A stretch of 64,000 nucleotides of DNA from DATFXM01 sp035315885 (GCA_035315885.1 DATFXM010000031.1:1-64000), one strand, 5' to 3'; shown: positions 42,976-52,183, numbered from the stretch's first letter. Numbers and translations: made by a program. Notes: a model not told the origin generated them from the sequence alone.

Positions 42976-44076
42976 TCACTCCGGTCTCTGCATCTCCAGG
43001 CACCCAAGGGTGAACACATACGGGAACGGAGACGGCTCCTTTTTCAAGTATTGCCCATCAAAGAAGACAAACATCTTCTTATCGTCTTCCTCGCCGTAAC
43101 GCAACGAAGGTTTCCAAGGCCCGGTATACCAGCCGTCATCCTGTGCGGTCATTATCTGCAGCGGTTTGCTCCAGTCCGAGATCTTCGAGGAAGGCTCCCT
43201 GGCGTGACACCACCATAAGCCAGTCTCCGCCGGTCGCGGCGGTTTGCCCAGCCAGACGCGTGAAAAGGCCGCTTCGAAGCCATGACTCGTCTTGACTACA
43301 CAGAAGTCGAATACCTTCTGTTCGGGACTGAAAAACATCTGGTGCCTGCTCCAGTTCGTTCGGCCATCCGCACTCTCCGAGTAACCATGCACGAGGTAGT
43401 CTTGCTGATTCGACCCGGCGACGTACCACATTCTCCACTTGCCATCGTGGTAAATGAGATTCGGCTCATAGACGCTGCCGCGCTCCCAATCCTCGTTCGC
43501 TTTAAACACCGGCGCCGGCTGATCCACCCATTTACTCCCATCCCATTCGAGATAGCCGATCGCATACGGACCCAGCACATTCGTCGCACCGCCGGCGTAA
43601 TAGATTCGCTCGACCGCCGCTCGCCGTTGCGGATCCCATCCCACCACGTAAGAAGGGCAGTGCCTTCCTCCTCGTAAGTCCCAGTCCTTGCTCCGCTCAT
43701 ATCCAGCCAGGCGCGCGATCCGGGTCTTATCATCGGGAACTGCCGTAACCGTCCACCCTCCGGCAGAGAGAGGCGCATCTTGGGGCAGCGACGCGCTGAA
43801 CAGATCGATGCTCTGACTGCTCCGCGCCCGGCCGGCAAGATACATCCACCAGCGATTGCCCCGCCTGGCCAGCGTGGAGTCGGTCAATATAAACGCGTCC
43901 GAAACAGCTCCAAATCCATCAGCAGGATCGAAAATCTTGGTTATCTTAGCTGGCACAGGTTTCCTTTCCATCAAAGGATCTGTGTGAAACCGGCTCGTAA
44001 AGCCAAGAGCATCGAACGAGAGTCCAGCCAGCGCTGTCGAGCCGAGTCCTTTTAGAACCGATCGCCTCTTCGTCAT
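42976..44076 (-). CDS. Tat-exported five-bladed beta-propeller protein (glycosidase-like fold)
   Basis: This 366-aa protein has a twin-arginine signal, KRRSVLKGLGSTALAG (residues 3-18). Repeated blade motifs such as RRGNRWWMYLAG, ERIYYAGG, EPNLIYHDGKWRMWYVAG and FEAAFSRVWLG are typical of the GH43/GH32/GH130-like propeller superfamily. No catalytic triad could be assigned with certainty, so it may bind rather than cleave sugars. It stands alone between the tRNA and the adenosyltransferase, divergent from the latter. Confidence 0.75.
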   Translation of the reverse strand: MTKRRSVLKGLGSTALAGLSFDALGFTSRFHTDPLMERKPVPAKITKIFDPADGFGAVSDAFILTDSTLARRGNRWWMYLAGRARSSQSIDLFSASLPQDAPLSAGGWTVTAVPDDKTRIARLAGYERSKDWDLRGGRHCPSYVVGWDPQRRAAVERIYYAGGATNVLGPYAIGYLEWDGSKWVDQPAPVFKANEDWERGSVYEPNLIYHDGKWRMWYVAGSNQQDYLVHGYSESADGRTNWSRHQMFFSPEQKVFDFCVVKTSHGFEAAFSRVWLGKPPRPAETGLWWCHAREPSSKISDWSKPLQIMTAQDDGWYTGPWKPSLRYGEEDDKKMFVFFDGQYLKKEPSPFPYVFTLGCLEMQRPE

Positions 44077-44243
44077 GACGCAATCAAGATTAGGCGATGT
44101 CCCCGCTGTTAGCCACTATCCGGGCTTGAGTTCCCAGCGACTTCCCGTATATCGTGCCCAGAAGGGACCTCTGATAACTTGGATTACTCGTTTCTTCCGG
44201 ATTAGAACCGTTACACACAGTCTTTTAGCGGGAAGTCGACTCT

Positions 44244-44272
44244 TTGACAAGCATCATGGGCGCGCCTAGAAT
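44244..44272 (+). promoter_or_regulatory. Near-consensus sigma-70 promoter of the adenosyltransferase gene
   Basis: A perfect TTGACA (44244-44249), a 17-bp spacer and TAGAAT (44267-44272, 5 of 6). The predicted start of transcription near 44279 lies downstream of the in-frame TTG at 44244 and ATG at 44271. It therefore favours ATG 44286 or 44298 for translation. Confidence 0.65.
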
Positions 44273-44297
44273 GGCTGTCTCTCTGATGGCAAAGGGG

Positions 44298-44855
44298 ATG
44301 CGCATATCAAAGGTTTACACTCGGACCGGTGATTCGGGTGAGACTTCGCTAGTCGGAGGCCAACGAGTCAGCAAATCCAGCAGGCGTGTCGAAGCCTACG
44401 GCGACGTAGACGAGTTGAACTCGCTGATCGGACTCGCCCGCTCGTGGCTGACGGACGTCGAAATCGACGGCGTGCTCAGCGTAATTCAGAATGATCTCTT
44501 CACTCTGGGCGCTGATCTTGCGAGCCCGGAAACGATTACGGTACCCCGGATTCACGAAGACTTCATCAGTAAGCTTGAGGAGCTTTCGGACAAATTTCTC
44601 GAAGAGTTGGAGCCGCTCAAGGAATTCATACTTCCCGGCGGATCTCAGGCCGGCGCCGCGCTGCACCTGGCGAGAACTGTTGCGCGTCGCGTGGAGCGAA
44701 GGACCGTCGAGCTGAAAGAGGTCGAGTCGATTAACGAACAAGCTCTGGTTTATCTCAACCGATTGTCCGACCTGTTGTTTATTCTCGCGCGCGTAACGAA
44801 TCATCGGGCAGGCGTGTCTGAAAAAATGACCGACTTCAGCTCTCGAAACAAGTAG
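44298..44855 (+). CDS. Cob(I)alamin adenosyltransferase, PduO type
   Basis: This 185-aa four-helix-bundle enzyme adenosylates cob(I)alamin to make coenzyme B12. The N-terminal ATP-binding motif YTRTGDSGETSLVGG is close to the start, followed by RVEAYGDVDELNSLIGLAR, FILPGG and ARTVARRVERR; the C-terminal LNRLSDLLFILAR is typical. Translation is placed at ATG 44298 because the promoter overlaps upstream candidates; ATG 44286 is equally possible. It ends 68 bp before accD. No cobalamin riboswitch was recognised. Confidence 0.9.
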   Translation: MRISKVYTRTGDSGETSLVGGQRVSKSSRRVEAYGDVDELNSLIGLARSWLTDVEIDGVLSVIQNDLFTLGADLASPETITVPRIHEDFISKLEELSDKFLEELEPLKEFILPGGSQAGAALHLARTVARRVERRTVELKEVESINEQALVYLNRLSDLLFILARVTNHRAGVSEKMTDFSSRNK

Positions 44856-44923
44856 CGAGCTTCGGTCAACAGGCCGCTCGAGTCAGCGAGCAGTCGTGTA
44901 GCTACTCTGAACTCTAATTTGCA

Positions 44924-45787
44924 ATGAGCTGGTTTAAGCGAAAAGACAAAGGGGGCCCTACAACTCCGGACGAAGAGCGTACTGTCCGCACCGAAGGCCT
45001 TTTCATGAAATGCCCTCAGTGCGAGCAGATGCTCATGAAGCGCGAGGTTGAGGAGAACATGAAGGTTTGCCCGAAATGCGGCTACCACTTCCGCATCTCG
45101 GCTCTGGAGCGGCTGGCGATAATTCTCGACGACGGAGAGTGGGAGGAGGAGCTTTACCCCGGCCTGGTATCTACCGATCCCCTCAAGTTTGTGGACACCA
45201 AGTCCTATGCAAGACGTCTCGAGGAAACTCAGCGCAGCACCAACCTCCTCGATGCAATGATCACCGTGCGCGGCAAGGTAGGCGGTCACTCATCGGTGGT
45301 GGGGGCCATGGAACTGGCATTCGTAGGCGGATCCCTCGGGTCGGTCGTGGGTGAAAAGATAACTCGCGCGATAGAACACGCAATTGAGAGGCATTCGGCA
45401 GTGATCATCTGTTCGGCGTCCGGTGGTGCACGGATGCAGGAGGGAGCGATCTCCCTGATGCAAATGGCGAAGATTTCGGCCGCGCTCTCCAAGCTCGACG
45501 AGTTAGGTCTGCCGTTCCTATCGGTCCTGACCGATCCCACTACCGGAGGAGTCACCGCGAGTTTTGCGATGCTTGGAGATCTGAACATCGCCGAGCCCGG
45601 AGCGCTGATCGGGTTCGCGGGACCGCGAGTCATAGAGCAAACCATCAGACAGAAGCTCCCCGAAGGGTTTCAGCGTTCAGAGTTCCTGTTGGACCATGGG
45701 ATGCTTGACGCCGTGGTGAAGCGTTCGGAGCTGAAGGAATTCATTGTGAATTCCCTCAATTTCATGAATCACAACGGCAAGGGTTAG
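44924..45787 (+). CDS. accD: Acetyl-CoA carboxylase carboxyltransferase beta subunit
   Basis: This 287-aa subunit, with AccA, transfers carboxyl from biotin to acetyl-CoA for fatty-acid synthesis. The N-terminal zinc ribbon has Cys30, Cys33, Cys49 and Cys52. The crotonase-like core includes SASGGARMQEG and TDPTTGGVTASFAMLGD, ending GPRVIEQTIRQKLPEGFQ. It is followed 113 bp later by folC, an accD-folC order shared with many bacteria. Confidence 0.97.
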   Translation: MSWFKRKDKGGPTTPDEERTVRTEGLFMKCPQCEQMLMKREVEENMKVCPKCGYHFRISALERLAIILDDGEWEEELYPGLVSTDPLKFVDTKSYARRLEETQRSTNLLDAMITVRGKVGGHSSVVGAMELAFVGGSLGSVVGEKITRAIEHAIERHSAVIICSASGGARMQEGAISLMQMAKISAALSKLDELGLPFLSVLTDPTTGGVTASFAMLGDLNIAEPGALIGFAGPRVIEQTIRQKLPEGFQRSEFLLDHGMLDAVVKRSELKEFIVNSLNFMNHNGKG

Positions 45788-45900
45788 GGGCAATTCCAAT
45801 CACTAAAGCCGGGCTCAGAAACCGTGGAGCAAGACACCGCGTTGGTGGACGTCTACGCCCCACTGCCTTCTGACAACCGTTCCCTCACAAACCGGAACGC

Positions 45901-47220
45901 ATGAACTTTAAGGAATCACTCGCTTATCTGCTGTCACTCGGACACGAAGTACTCGCGGCGAAGTACGGCCTGGAAAGCACCCGCGCGCTGTTGCAAGCGC
46001 TGGGAAATCCACAGAACTCATTCAAGTCGGTTCTGGTCGCCGGCACAAACGGCAAAGGATCGCTGTCGGCGATGCTCGACTCGGTCCTGCGCGCCGCCGG
46101 ACACCGCGTCGCACTCTACACTTCACCGCACCTGGTTCGAATCCAGGAGCGAATGCGAGTTGACTCGTGGGAGATCGACGAAGCAGATTTCGCGCGGATA
46201 GCCACTGGAGTACGACTTGCGGCCGAACGGCTGGTGGACGCCAGCGAGCTATCATCGCCGCCTACATTCTTCGAGCAGATCACCGCGATCGCACTGAAAT
46301 GGTTCTCTGAGCAGTCCGTCCAGATCGCTGTTCTCGAAGTCGGCCTCGGCGGACGACTCGACGCGACAAATACCGTTGACCCGATCCTCTCGGTCATAGC
46401 GTCAATAGACTACGATCACCAGAACCTGCTCGGCGACACGATCGAATCCATCGCCACTGAGAAGGCAGCAATCATAAAGCCGGGCGTACAGGCGGTAATC
46501 GGTCGCCAGCGTAATGGAGATGCGGTTGAAGTTCTGATGCGGCGATGCCTGGAGATGTCAGTTTTGCCGGCTTTCGCCAATGAACCCGCGTTAACCGGCG
46601 CCTGTGATTTCGGCCGACCGGTGTTCAACTACGAATCTTCTCGATCAACCTACTCGGGCGTGCTCGCCGGCCTGAGAGGGAGACATCAGGCCGACAACGC
46701 CGCGGCTGTCATTGAGAGCGCTGAGTTGCTGAATGAGGCAGGCTTTGCAATCCCTCGCGAGGCTCTGCTTGCCGGACTTCGAGACACAAAGTGGCCCGGC
46801 CGGCTTGAACTGGTTGATGATCGCCCCGCAATTCTTCTGGACGGCGCTCACAATCCGGCGGGAGCCCATGCGCTCAGACTGTTCCTCGAGGAATACGCAA
46901 CTCCGCCGCTGACTATGATCTTCGCTGCGATGAAAGACAAAGACATTGACGGGATGGGTCGCGAGTTGTTTGATCTGGCCAGGACCATTGTCCTCACACA
47001 ACTCAGAGACCCGCGCGGAGCTACGGGTCCTTCACTCGCCAGGCCGGCTCTGGTGGGATCTCATAACGTGATCTTTACCGAGACCGTACGCCAGGCGTTG
47101 TCGTGGGCCCGAAGCGTCACTGCGCCGGGCGGACTCATCTGTGTCGCCGGTTCACTGTACCTTATCGGCGAACTTAAGCGGCTGCTCGAGGAAGACGATT
47201 CGCAGCACGCGACAGTGTGA
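45901..47220 (+). CDS. folC: Bifunctional folylpolyglutamate/dihydrofolate synthase
   Basis: This 439-aa Mur-ligase-fold enzyme adds glutamate to dihydropteroate and folates. Motifs: P-loop AGTNGKGS (47-54), YTSPHL, ITAIALKWFSEQ, EVGLGGRLDATN, TEKAAIIKPG, WPGRLELV and LDGAHNPAGA. Start ATG at 45901. It is followed after 52 bp by the Nudix gene, probably in one unit with accD, plsC and the CPBP protease. Confidence 0.95.
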   Translation: MNFKESLAYLLSLGHEVLAAKYGLESTRALLQALGNPQNSFKSVLVAGTNGKGSLSAMLDSVLRAAGHRVALYTSPHLVRIQERMRVDSWEIDEADFARIATGVRLAAERLVDASELSSPPTFFEQITAIALKWFSEQSVQIAVLEVGLGGRLDATNTVDPILSVIASIDYDHQNLLGDTIESIATEKAAIIKPGVQAVIGRQRNGDAVEVLMRRCLEMSVLPAFANEPALTGACDFGRPVFNYESSRSTYSGVLAGLRGRHQADNAAAVIESAELLNEAGFAIPREALLAGLRDTKWPGRLELVDDRPAILLDGAHNPAGAHALRLFLEEYATPPLTMIFAAMKDKDIDGMGRELFDLARTIVLTQLRDPRGATGPSLARPALVGSHNVIFTETVRQALSWARSVTAPGGLICVAGSLYLIGELKRLLEEDDSQHATV

Positions 47221-47272
47221 GGCGAAACGCTGAGGACCGAGTTACAACTGGCACGGAGTCGGGAAAAAACTC

Positions 47273-47803
47273 TTGTCGCACGAACTGGTAAACAGAAAGT
47301 ATTTGCACAAAGGTCGAGTCGTGGATCTTTCGATCAGCAGGTACAAATCCGAATCAAAGGGTGAGGTCGAGATCGAGGTCGTACATCACAACGGCGGTGC
47401 AGGGGCGCTTCCGGTGTTTGAAGACGGGAGTGTCGCGCTCGTGCGACAATGGCGGTATCCGTCAGCGAGGTACTCTCTGGAGATCGCGGCAGGTCGAATC
47501 GAACCCGGTCACAACCCTCTCGAAACCGCTGAGCGAGAGCTCGAGGAGGAGCTGGGTTATCGGGCTAAGGAATTCGTGAAGCTGGGTGAATTCTTCGTAG
47601 CGCCCAGCTATTGCGAGGAGCGCCTGTACGTTTATCTGGCGTTTGGTCTCGAGGCTTCGGCGCAGAATCTGGACGACGACGAAGAGATCGAAGTCGTGCA
47701 AATGCCGTTCGAACAAGCGCAAGAGTTGGTTAAGAGCGGCGAGATCGACGATGCGAAGTCAATAATCGCGATAATGCTTGCTGAGCCTTTGATCCGGCAA
47801 TGA
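47273..47803 (+). CDS. Nudix hydrolase, ADP-ribose pyrophosphatase type
   Basis: This 176-aa protein most likely hydrolyses ADP-ribose or related nucleoside diphosphate sugars. It starts at a TTG (47273). The Nudix box runs from GRIEPG to RELEEELGY (about residues 73-95). The catalytic REL-EE-G part is intact, but the Glu normally seven residues after the leading glycine is His, as GHNPLE replaces the usual GE-PLE. VRQWRYPSARYSLEIAAG is typical of ADP-ribose pyrophosphatases. The stop overlaps the plsC ATG by 4 bp. Confidence 0.88.
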   Translation: MSHELVNRKYLHKGRVVDLSISRYKSESKGEVEIEVVHHNGGAGALPVFEDGSVALVRQWRYPSARYSLEIAAGRIEPGHNPLETAERELEEELGYRAKEFVKLGEFFVAPSYCEERLYVYLAFGLEASAQNLDDDEEIEVVQMPFEQAQELVKSGEIDDAKSIIAIMLAEPLIRQ

Positions 47804-48579
47804 GAGTTCTCAAGAAAATCCTTGTCTACGTCTGGGCGCCGTTTGCAAACCTGGGTTGGTACCTGCACACGGTGTTGATGGCTACGATATCCCTGCTGTT
47901 ATGGCCCTTCGACAGGTCAGGCGCGATGCAGCACTGGTGCGCGAGGTGGTGGTGCCGCCTCATAGCGTGGACGATCTTCGCGCGGATCAGCGTGTTTGGC
48001 GCTGAGAACCTGAGTCCCGATCAGACATACGTTTATATGGCGAATCACTCGAGCCTGATTGATATCCCGGCTCTATTCGCATACCTGCCCTACCAGTTTC
48101 GGATAATGGCGAAGAAGGAATTGTTCTTCATTCCTTTTATGGGCTGGCACCTCTGGACAGCCGGCAACTTCCCGATTGACCGCAGCGATGCACGCAGAAC
48201 GGCCAGAAGCCTTCGAAACGTGATCGAGGGCGTCCGCTCAGGCAAGTCGCTTGCCGTGTTCCCTGAGGGTACGCGTACTCCCGATGGGAAACTTCAACCT
48301 TTTAGGGCGGGTGCGTTCAAGATCGCTCTGAGGGCGCACGTGCCAATAGTACCGGTATCGATTCGAGGCACATTCAAACTGCTGCCGAAAACAACGCTCG
48401 CGCCGAGGCCGGGACGGGTCCAGGTGATAGTGGGCAAGCCGATAGATACGAGCTCATACAACGAAAAAAGCCTCAACGAGCTGATCGACCGAACCCGCGC
48501 GGCGATTCAGCGCGGGCTCGAAGAGCGGCTTGAGCCCGGTGAACGACTCGACAGCGCGCCGCAGCCCACCGCCAGCTAA
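47800..48579 (+). CDS. plsC: 1-acyl-sn-glycerol-3-phosphate acyltransferase
   Basis: This 259-aa membrane-associated enzyme adds the second acyl chain to make phosphatidic acid. The N-terminal hydrophobic segment (about 13-37) anchors it. The HX4D motif is NHSSLID (His83, Asp88) and the glycerol-phosphate motif is FPEGTR (154-159). The C-terminal 60 residues hold IVPVSIRG. It starts inside the Nudix stop (ATGA). The CPBP protease follows 60 bp later. Confidence 0.93.
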   Translation: MRVLKKILVYVWAPFANLGWYLHTVLMATISLLLWPFDRSGAMQHWCARWWCRLIAWTIFARISVFGAENLSPDQTYVYMANHSSLIDIPALFAYLPYQFRIMAKKELFFIPFMGWHLWTAGNFPIDRSDARRTARSLRNVIEGVRSGKSLAVFPEGTRTPDGKLQPFRAGAFKIALRAHVPIVPVSIRGTFKLLPKTTLAPRPGRVQVIVGKPIDTSSYNEKSLNELIDRTRAAIQRGLEERLEPGERLDSAPQPTAS

Positions 48580-48639
48580 GATGCGCAAATTGACAACGGC
48601 AGGAATCGAGACAGCCCAGAAAAGGAATCCCTGATCGGA

Positions 48640-49533
48640 ATGGATTACGAACACGAGCTACCGAGCGACCAAGACCCTGACGAGCGGACCTCCGGGCAAC
48701 CCACAAGCGTCAATTATTCGAACCAGGTCATCGCCTCTTCCAGCAATCCGGAACGGTCGGTTGATTGGGCTGCTGCTCCGGAGGCCGAGCCTGTCTATCG
48801 AGCGTGGGGAGCAGGGGCGGGGATTTCAGTGTGGCTCATCAGCGTTGCGCTGACGCTGTTGATTCCGCTGTTGGTCGTTTTGGGTTGGGTGGCGTTTCGA
48901 GCGGTGCGGGCTCCGTTGACAGACCAGGCGGTCCAGGAGCTTCTTCAATCGCGGAGTGCGTCCGTGCTGCTGGTGAGTGCGACGTTTCCGGCTCACGTTG
49001 CGATAGTAGTTATTTGCTGGGCTGTGGCTACGCGGATGGGCAGGGTCCCGTTTCGAACGGCTATCGGATGGAATTGGGCAAACCGGCGACCGTTGTATTG
49101 GCTGGGGCTGTCGGTCCTCCTGGTCTTTGCGCTTGAGATTGTTGCCTACCTTCTCCCTCAATTCATTCCTGAAAAGCAAGGCGGGTCGTTTGAAGAGATG
49201 CTTAACAAGGGACTGGCGGTCAGGGTTGCGGTGGCTATTGTTGCGACGATCTCCGCGCCGTTTGCCGAGGAGTTTGTTTATCGAGGTCTGTTGTTTTCGG
49301 GGCTTGCGTATAGTTTTGGAAAATCGGCTGCGATCGCGTTGGTGACTTTGATTTTTACAGGCGTGCACGTATTCCAGTACTACGGGCACTGGGCTTCAAT
49401 CACTGCGCTTGCGATTCTGAGTCTGATATTGACGCTGATGAGAGATCGGACAGGAGCGATTCTGCCGTGCATTGTTCTTCATCTGATCAACAATGCGGTC
49501 CAGTCGGTCGGTGTGTTAATCAGCCGGGGATGA
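48640..49533 (+). CDS. CPBP/CAAX-type intramembrane metalloprotease
   Basis: This 297-aa protein has a polar N-terminal 55 residues and about seven transmembrane segments. The ABI/CPBP motifs are EEFVYRG (Glu210, Glu211, Arg215), FTGVH (His243) and HLINN (His281, Asn284-Asn285). Relatives cleave within membranes, in eukaryotes at CAAX sites, in bacteria often in peptide maturation or immunity. The substrate is unknown. Its TGA stop falls at the first word of the inverted repeat that follows. Confidence 0.88.
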   Translation: MDYEHELPSDQDPDERTSGQPTSVNYSNQVIASSSNPERSVDWAAAPEAEPVYRAWGAGAGISVWLISVALTLLIPLLVVLGWVAFRAVRAPLTDQAVQELLQSRSASVLLVSATFPAHVAIVVICWAVATRMGRVPFRTAIGWNWANRRPLYWLGLSVLLVFALEIVAYLLPQFIPEKQGGSFEEMLNKGLAVRVAVAIVATISAPFAEEFVYRGLLFSGLAYSFGKSAAIALVTLIFTGVHVFQYYGHWASITALAILSLILTLMRDRTGAILPCIVLHLINNAVQSVGVLISRG

Positions 49534-49708
49534 GGAGATGAGGCGAAGGGGCGAATGGGCGAATGGGCGACGCGGAGAGGAGAGACGCGGGCACGCGGGT
49601 GTGCCCTTCTCGTACTCAAAGCACTCGGCGTTGGTTGGTGTCACGCGCCCTCCAGATCTTCGCTTCTCTCCTCTCCGCGTTGCCCCTTAGCCCATTCGCC
49701 TCATCTCC
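49534..49708. repeat. Long inverted repeat of GGGCGAAT-type words
   Basis: The left arm (49534-49584) runs GGAGATGAGGCGAAGGGGCG, then more GGGCGAAT words, then CGCGGAGAGGAGAG. The right arm (about 49666-49708) is the near-complete complement, CTCTCCTCTCCGCG... to CTCATCTCC. It fills the gap between two convergent genes and starts at the CPBP stop codon. Confidence 0.8.
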
Positions 49709-49720
49709 CATCTCCCATCT

Positions 49721-50395
49721 TCACAGCCAGTTGTCGCGTGGAAAGTAGTCCGCTGATTTGCCGGGATGATCTCGGTGGTACTCAAGAAAACGCCGGTGCA
49801 ATGTCAAATAACGCCTGTCCGATGACTGGATCTGATGATGCGGGATCTCCTGCAACAACCGCTCAACAGCCCCTACGTTGCGCACCGAGAATCTCCAATC
49901 GTAACCGCCCATCTCATACAAGCTCGCGACCGCATAGCCGGTGATTCGACCAGTCAAATCAACGTAAGGATCAAAATAACTCATCACCAGTTCACGTACC
50001 GTACGATAAACCGCCTTGCGGCCGTGAAGCGCTACGTCCCGAGATCTTGCCACCGAACCGTATCGGCTTCCCTCTTTGAACAGATACAGAACGTGATCCA
50101 GCTTGTCCTGCGATTCGATGCTGACCAGAAGCGGGGGATAACCGTGCTGCTCGAGAATCGTCGCAGCCACAAGCGCTCCTTCCAGACAGTGCGCTCGGTT
50201 CAGGCGAACAACTCCTCGAAACGAAAGACAAGTCTGTCCGGAAAGCTCGCGATTGTACGGGATGGACTCGACCAGACGCTGAACCTCAAGAGGCGTCCGG
50301 TGAGTTGCAATCAGTTTCCACTCTCGTCGGGTGAACTTGTCCTTGGCTGGCTTCTTGCCGGCGATTCTCGCCGATCCAGGTCCGGTACGCGGCAC
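49721..50395 (-). CDS. Transglutaminase-like cysteine peptidase-fold protein
   Basis: This 224-aa cytoplasmic-looking protein has no signal peptide. NRAHCLEGALVAATILEQHG (Cys70) and DKLDHVLYLF (His101) match the Cys-His core of transglutaminase-like/papain-fold enzymes, with Asp120 in SRD as a possible third residue. The function is not known. It is the last gene of the five-gene signalling operon, 47 bp after the HD-GYP gene, so it may process or modify a component of that pathway. Basic residues are frequent in the N-terminal 30 residues. Confidence 0.6.
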   Translation of the reverse strand: MPRTGPGSARIAGKKPAKDKFTRREWKLIATHRTPLEVQRLVESIPYNRELSGQTCLSFRGVVRLNRAHCLEGALVAATILEQHGYPPLLVSIESQDKLDHVLYLFKEGSRYGSVARSRDVALHGRKAVYRTVRELVMSYFDPYVDLTGRITGYAVASLYEMGGYDWRFSVRNVGAVERLLQEIPHHQIQSSDRRYLTLHRRFLEYHRDHPGKSADYFPRDNWL

Positions 50396-50442
50396 ACAAA
50401 AATCTCCCTCTCAGGAGGAGTCAGGCTCCCCGCCCAATCCCG

Positions 50443-51708
50443 TTAGCTCGCTGCTCTCGTCAGACGAGGATCATTCGACGCTCCCTCTAATTCCTGAATA
50501 ATGGAGGAGAGCTTCTCGGCGACGGCTTGCCTGTCAAACTTAGCCCCGATCATCGGCATCAACACCCGGTCCTTTACCTCGTTGGTGATTTCTTTCAACA
50601 GCAGCCGGCAGAACGCAGTCACCACCGTGACATCAAACTGAGACCCGGCATTTGTGCGCAAGTCGCCGAGCGCGCGGTCGATCGAGAGTCTTGAGCGATA
50701 AGGTCTGTCGGTCATCATCGCATCGAAAGAGTCAGCCAGCGTTACTATCTTCGATCCAAGCGGAATGTCATCTCCGCTCAGTCCCTGAGGATAACCGGTG
50801 CCATCCACTTTTTCGTGATGACACTTCGTCATATAAGCGATCTCTTTCCATGGGTGGCTGATGTGCGACAGTATCTCGTAGCCCGTCGTGACGTGCCGAT
50901 TCAGCTCGTTGAATTCGCGCTCAGTCAACGGCCGGGGGTTGTTGATGATCGAGCGGTCCACGACGATCTTGCCGATATCGTGCAGGTATCCGGCTACGGA
51001 GATATTCTCAAGCTCTTTGCCATTGATGCCCATTTCGCGCGCTATCGCACGTGCATATCGAGCGACGCGATCTGAGTGACCGCTGGTGTATGTATCCTTA
51101 AGATCTATTGCGCGACCAAAGGCCTTGACGGTGTCCTGGTAAATCTGTCGCATCTCACGATACAACCGTCGATTGTCTTCGGCCTTGCGCTTGAGTGACA
51201 TCAACAGCGAGTGATTGAAAAACGCCATCGCGATGTGATGCGAAATCGCGTGGATTATTTCCAGGTCATCTTGGTTGTAGGCATCGCCGGTAAACTTGTC
51301 CGAAAGGAAAACCGCTCCGATCAAATTGCCCCGGACGGTCATCGGGACGATAACGCGAACTCGCAGCTTCCGGAGCAGCCCGATACTTGCGGCAAGCTCT
51401 GACGCTGTCTGATCGTCTGGCGGAAGGACGATTGCCCGCTTCTTCCCGCGCAATTCTCTGAGTTGGTCCGACCCTATCACGATTCGAGACTCCGGCGCGG
51501 CGCCGACCCCTTTCGATGCGACTATCTTTAGACAACGCGGGCGACTCACATATTGTGCGATCGCCCCCCGCGGAATTGCGAGAGTACCCAGCAGAGTGTG
51601 AAGCGACGATCTGATCACGTCTTCGAAGTTACCTGACGAACCGATATCAGCTCCCACGTCAGTCAGGGCCGACAAGTTATGCAGCAGTCTTCTCAAGGCA
51701 AGTTTCAT
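50443..51708 (-). CDS. GAF-HD-GYP cyclic-di-GMP phosphodiesterase
   Basis: This 421-aa protein has an N-terminal GAF sensory domain (about 20-165), a helical linker and an HD-GYP domain (about 190-385). The metal site HDIGKI is at 243-248 and the signature HHEKVDGTGYP at 297-307. All residues known to be needed for hydrolysis of c-di-GMP are in place, as is LADSFDAMMTDRPYR. The ATG at 51708 is chosen for its GAGGGG ribosome binding site; the frame is open to a TTG at 51732. Fourth gene of the operon, downstream of the STAS gene, and the expected opponent of the GGDEF protein at the operon head. Confidence 0.9.
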   Translation of the reverse strand: MKLALRRLLHNLSALTDVGADIGSSGNFEDVIRSSLHTLLGTLAIPRGAIAQYVSRPRCLKIVASKGVGAAPESRIVIGSDQLRELRGKKRAIVLPPDDQTASELAASIGLLRKLRVRVIVPMTVRGNLIGAVFLSDKFTGDAYNQDDLEIIHAISHHIAMAFFNHSLLMSLKRKAEDNRRLYREMRQIYQDTVKAFGRAIDLKDTYTSGHSDRVARYARAIAREMGINGKELENISVAGYLHDIGKIVVDRSIINNPRPLTEREFNELNRHVTTGYEILSHISHPWKEIAYMTKCHHEKVDGTGYPQGLSGDDIPLGSKIVTLADSFDAMMTDRPYRSRLSIDRALGDLRTNAGSQFDVTVVTAFCRLLLKEITNEVKDRVLMPMIGAKFDRQAVAEKLSSIIQELEGASNDPRLTRAAS

Positions 51709-51823
51709 TTGTTGGTTCCCCTCATCCAACAACTCACTTCGGTTTTCGCTCGGCCAGATCCCGACTCGACACTGCCCGGCTCGAGTCGAGACCCACGTTT
51801 CTTGAAAGGCGAGACCGCTTAGA

Positions 51824-52183
51824 CTAAACCAGTTCGCCGTTCAGCTTCAACAGCGCGTCTCCTTCCGTTTGCTCGACCTCGACGTGAGACATCAGCCCGA
51901 GCATTTCGAACAGCTCACGATTCGAATCATTGAGGCCGCAAAGCACCAACGACCCGTGATTCTCGTTCACGGCTTCGATGACTCCAAGCAGTATCGAGAT
52001 ACCGATGCTGTTTATAAGCTCGGTCTCGGAAAAGTTCACGACAATTTTTCGGATTCCATTCCCTATCAACTCCTGGCAGTGACGTTCGACAATTTCACCT
52101 CGAAGCTGATTCAGGTACGGACCGGGGTAGATAACGGCGACACCTTCAGTTGTTCTCGATTTTATTTGAGAGACGCTCATCAT
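51824..52183 (-). CDS. STAS-domain anti-sigma-factor antagonist-like protein
   Basis: This 119-aa single STAS domain resembles SpoIIAA/RsbV. The phosphorylatable serine lies in INSIGIS (Ser59), where the classical motif is DSSGLG. VNFSETELINSIGISILLGV and SLVLCGLNDSNRELFEMLGL are typical. GGAGG precedes the two possible ATGs (52183, 52180). It lies 76 bp after the ATPase-RsbW kinase fusion, its likely kinase. Dephosphorylated, it should bind an anti-sigma factor or other partner. No RsbU-type phosphatase or sigma factor is in the window. Confidence 0.88.
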   Translation of the reverse strand: MMSVSQIKSRTTEGVAVIYPGPYLNQLRGEIVERHCQELIGNGIRKIVVNFSETELINSIGISILLGVIEAVNENHGSLVLCGLNDSNRELFEMLGLMSHVEVEQTEGDALLKLNGELV

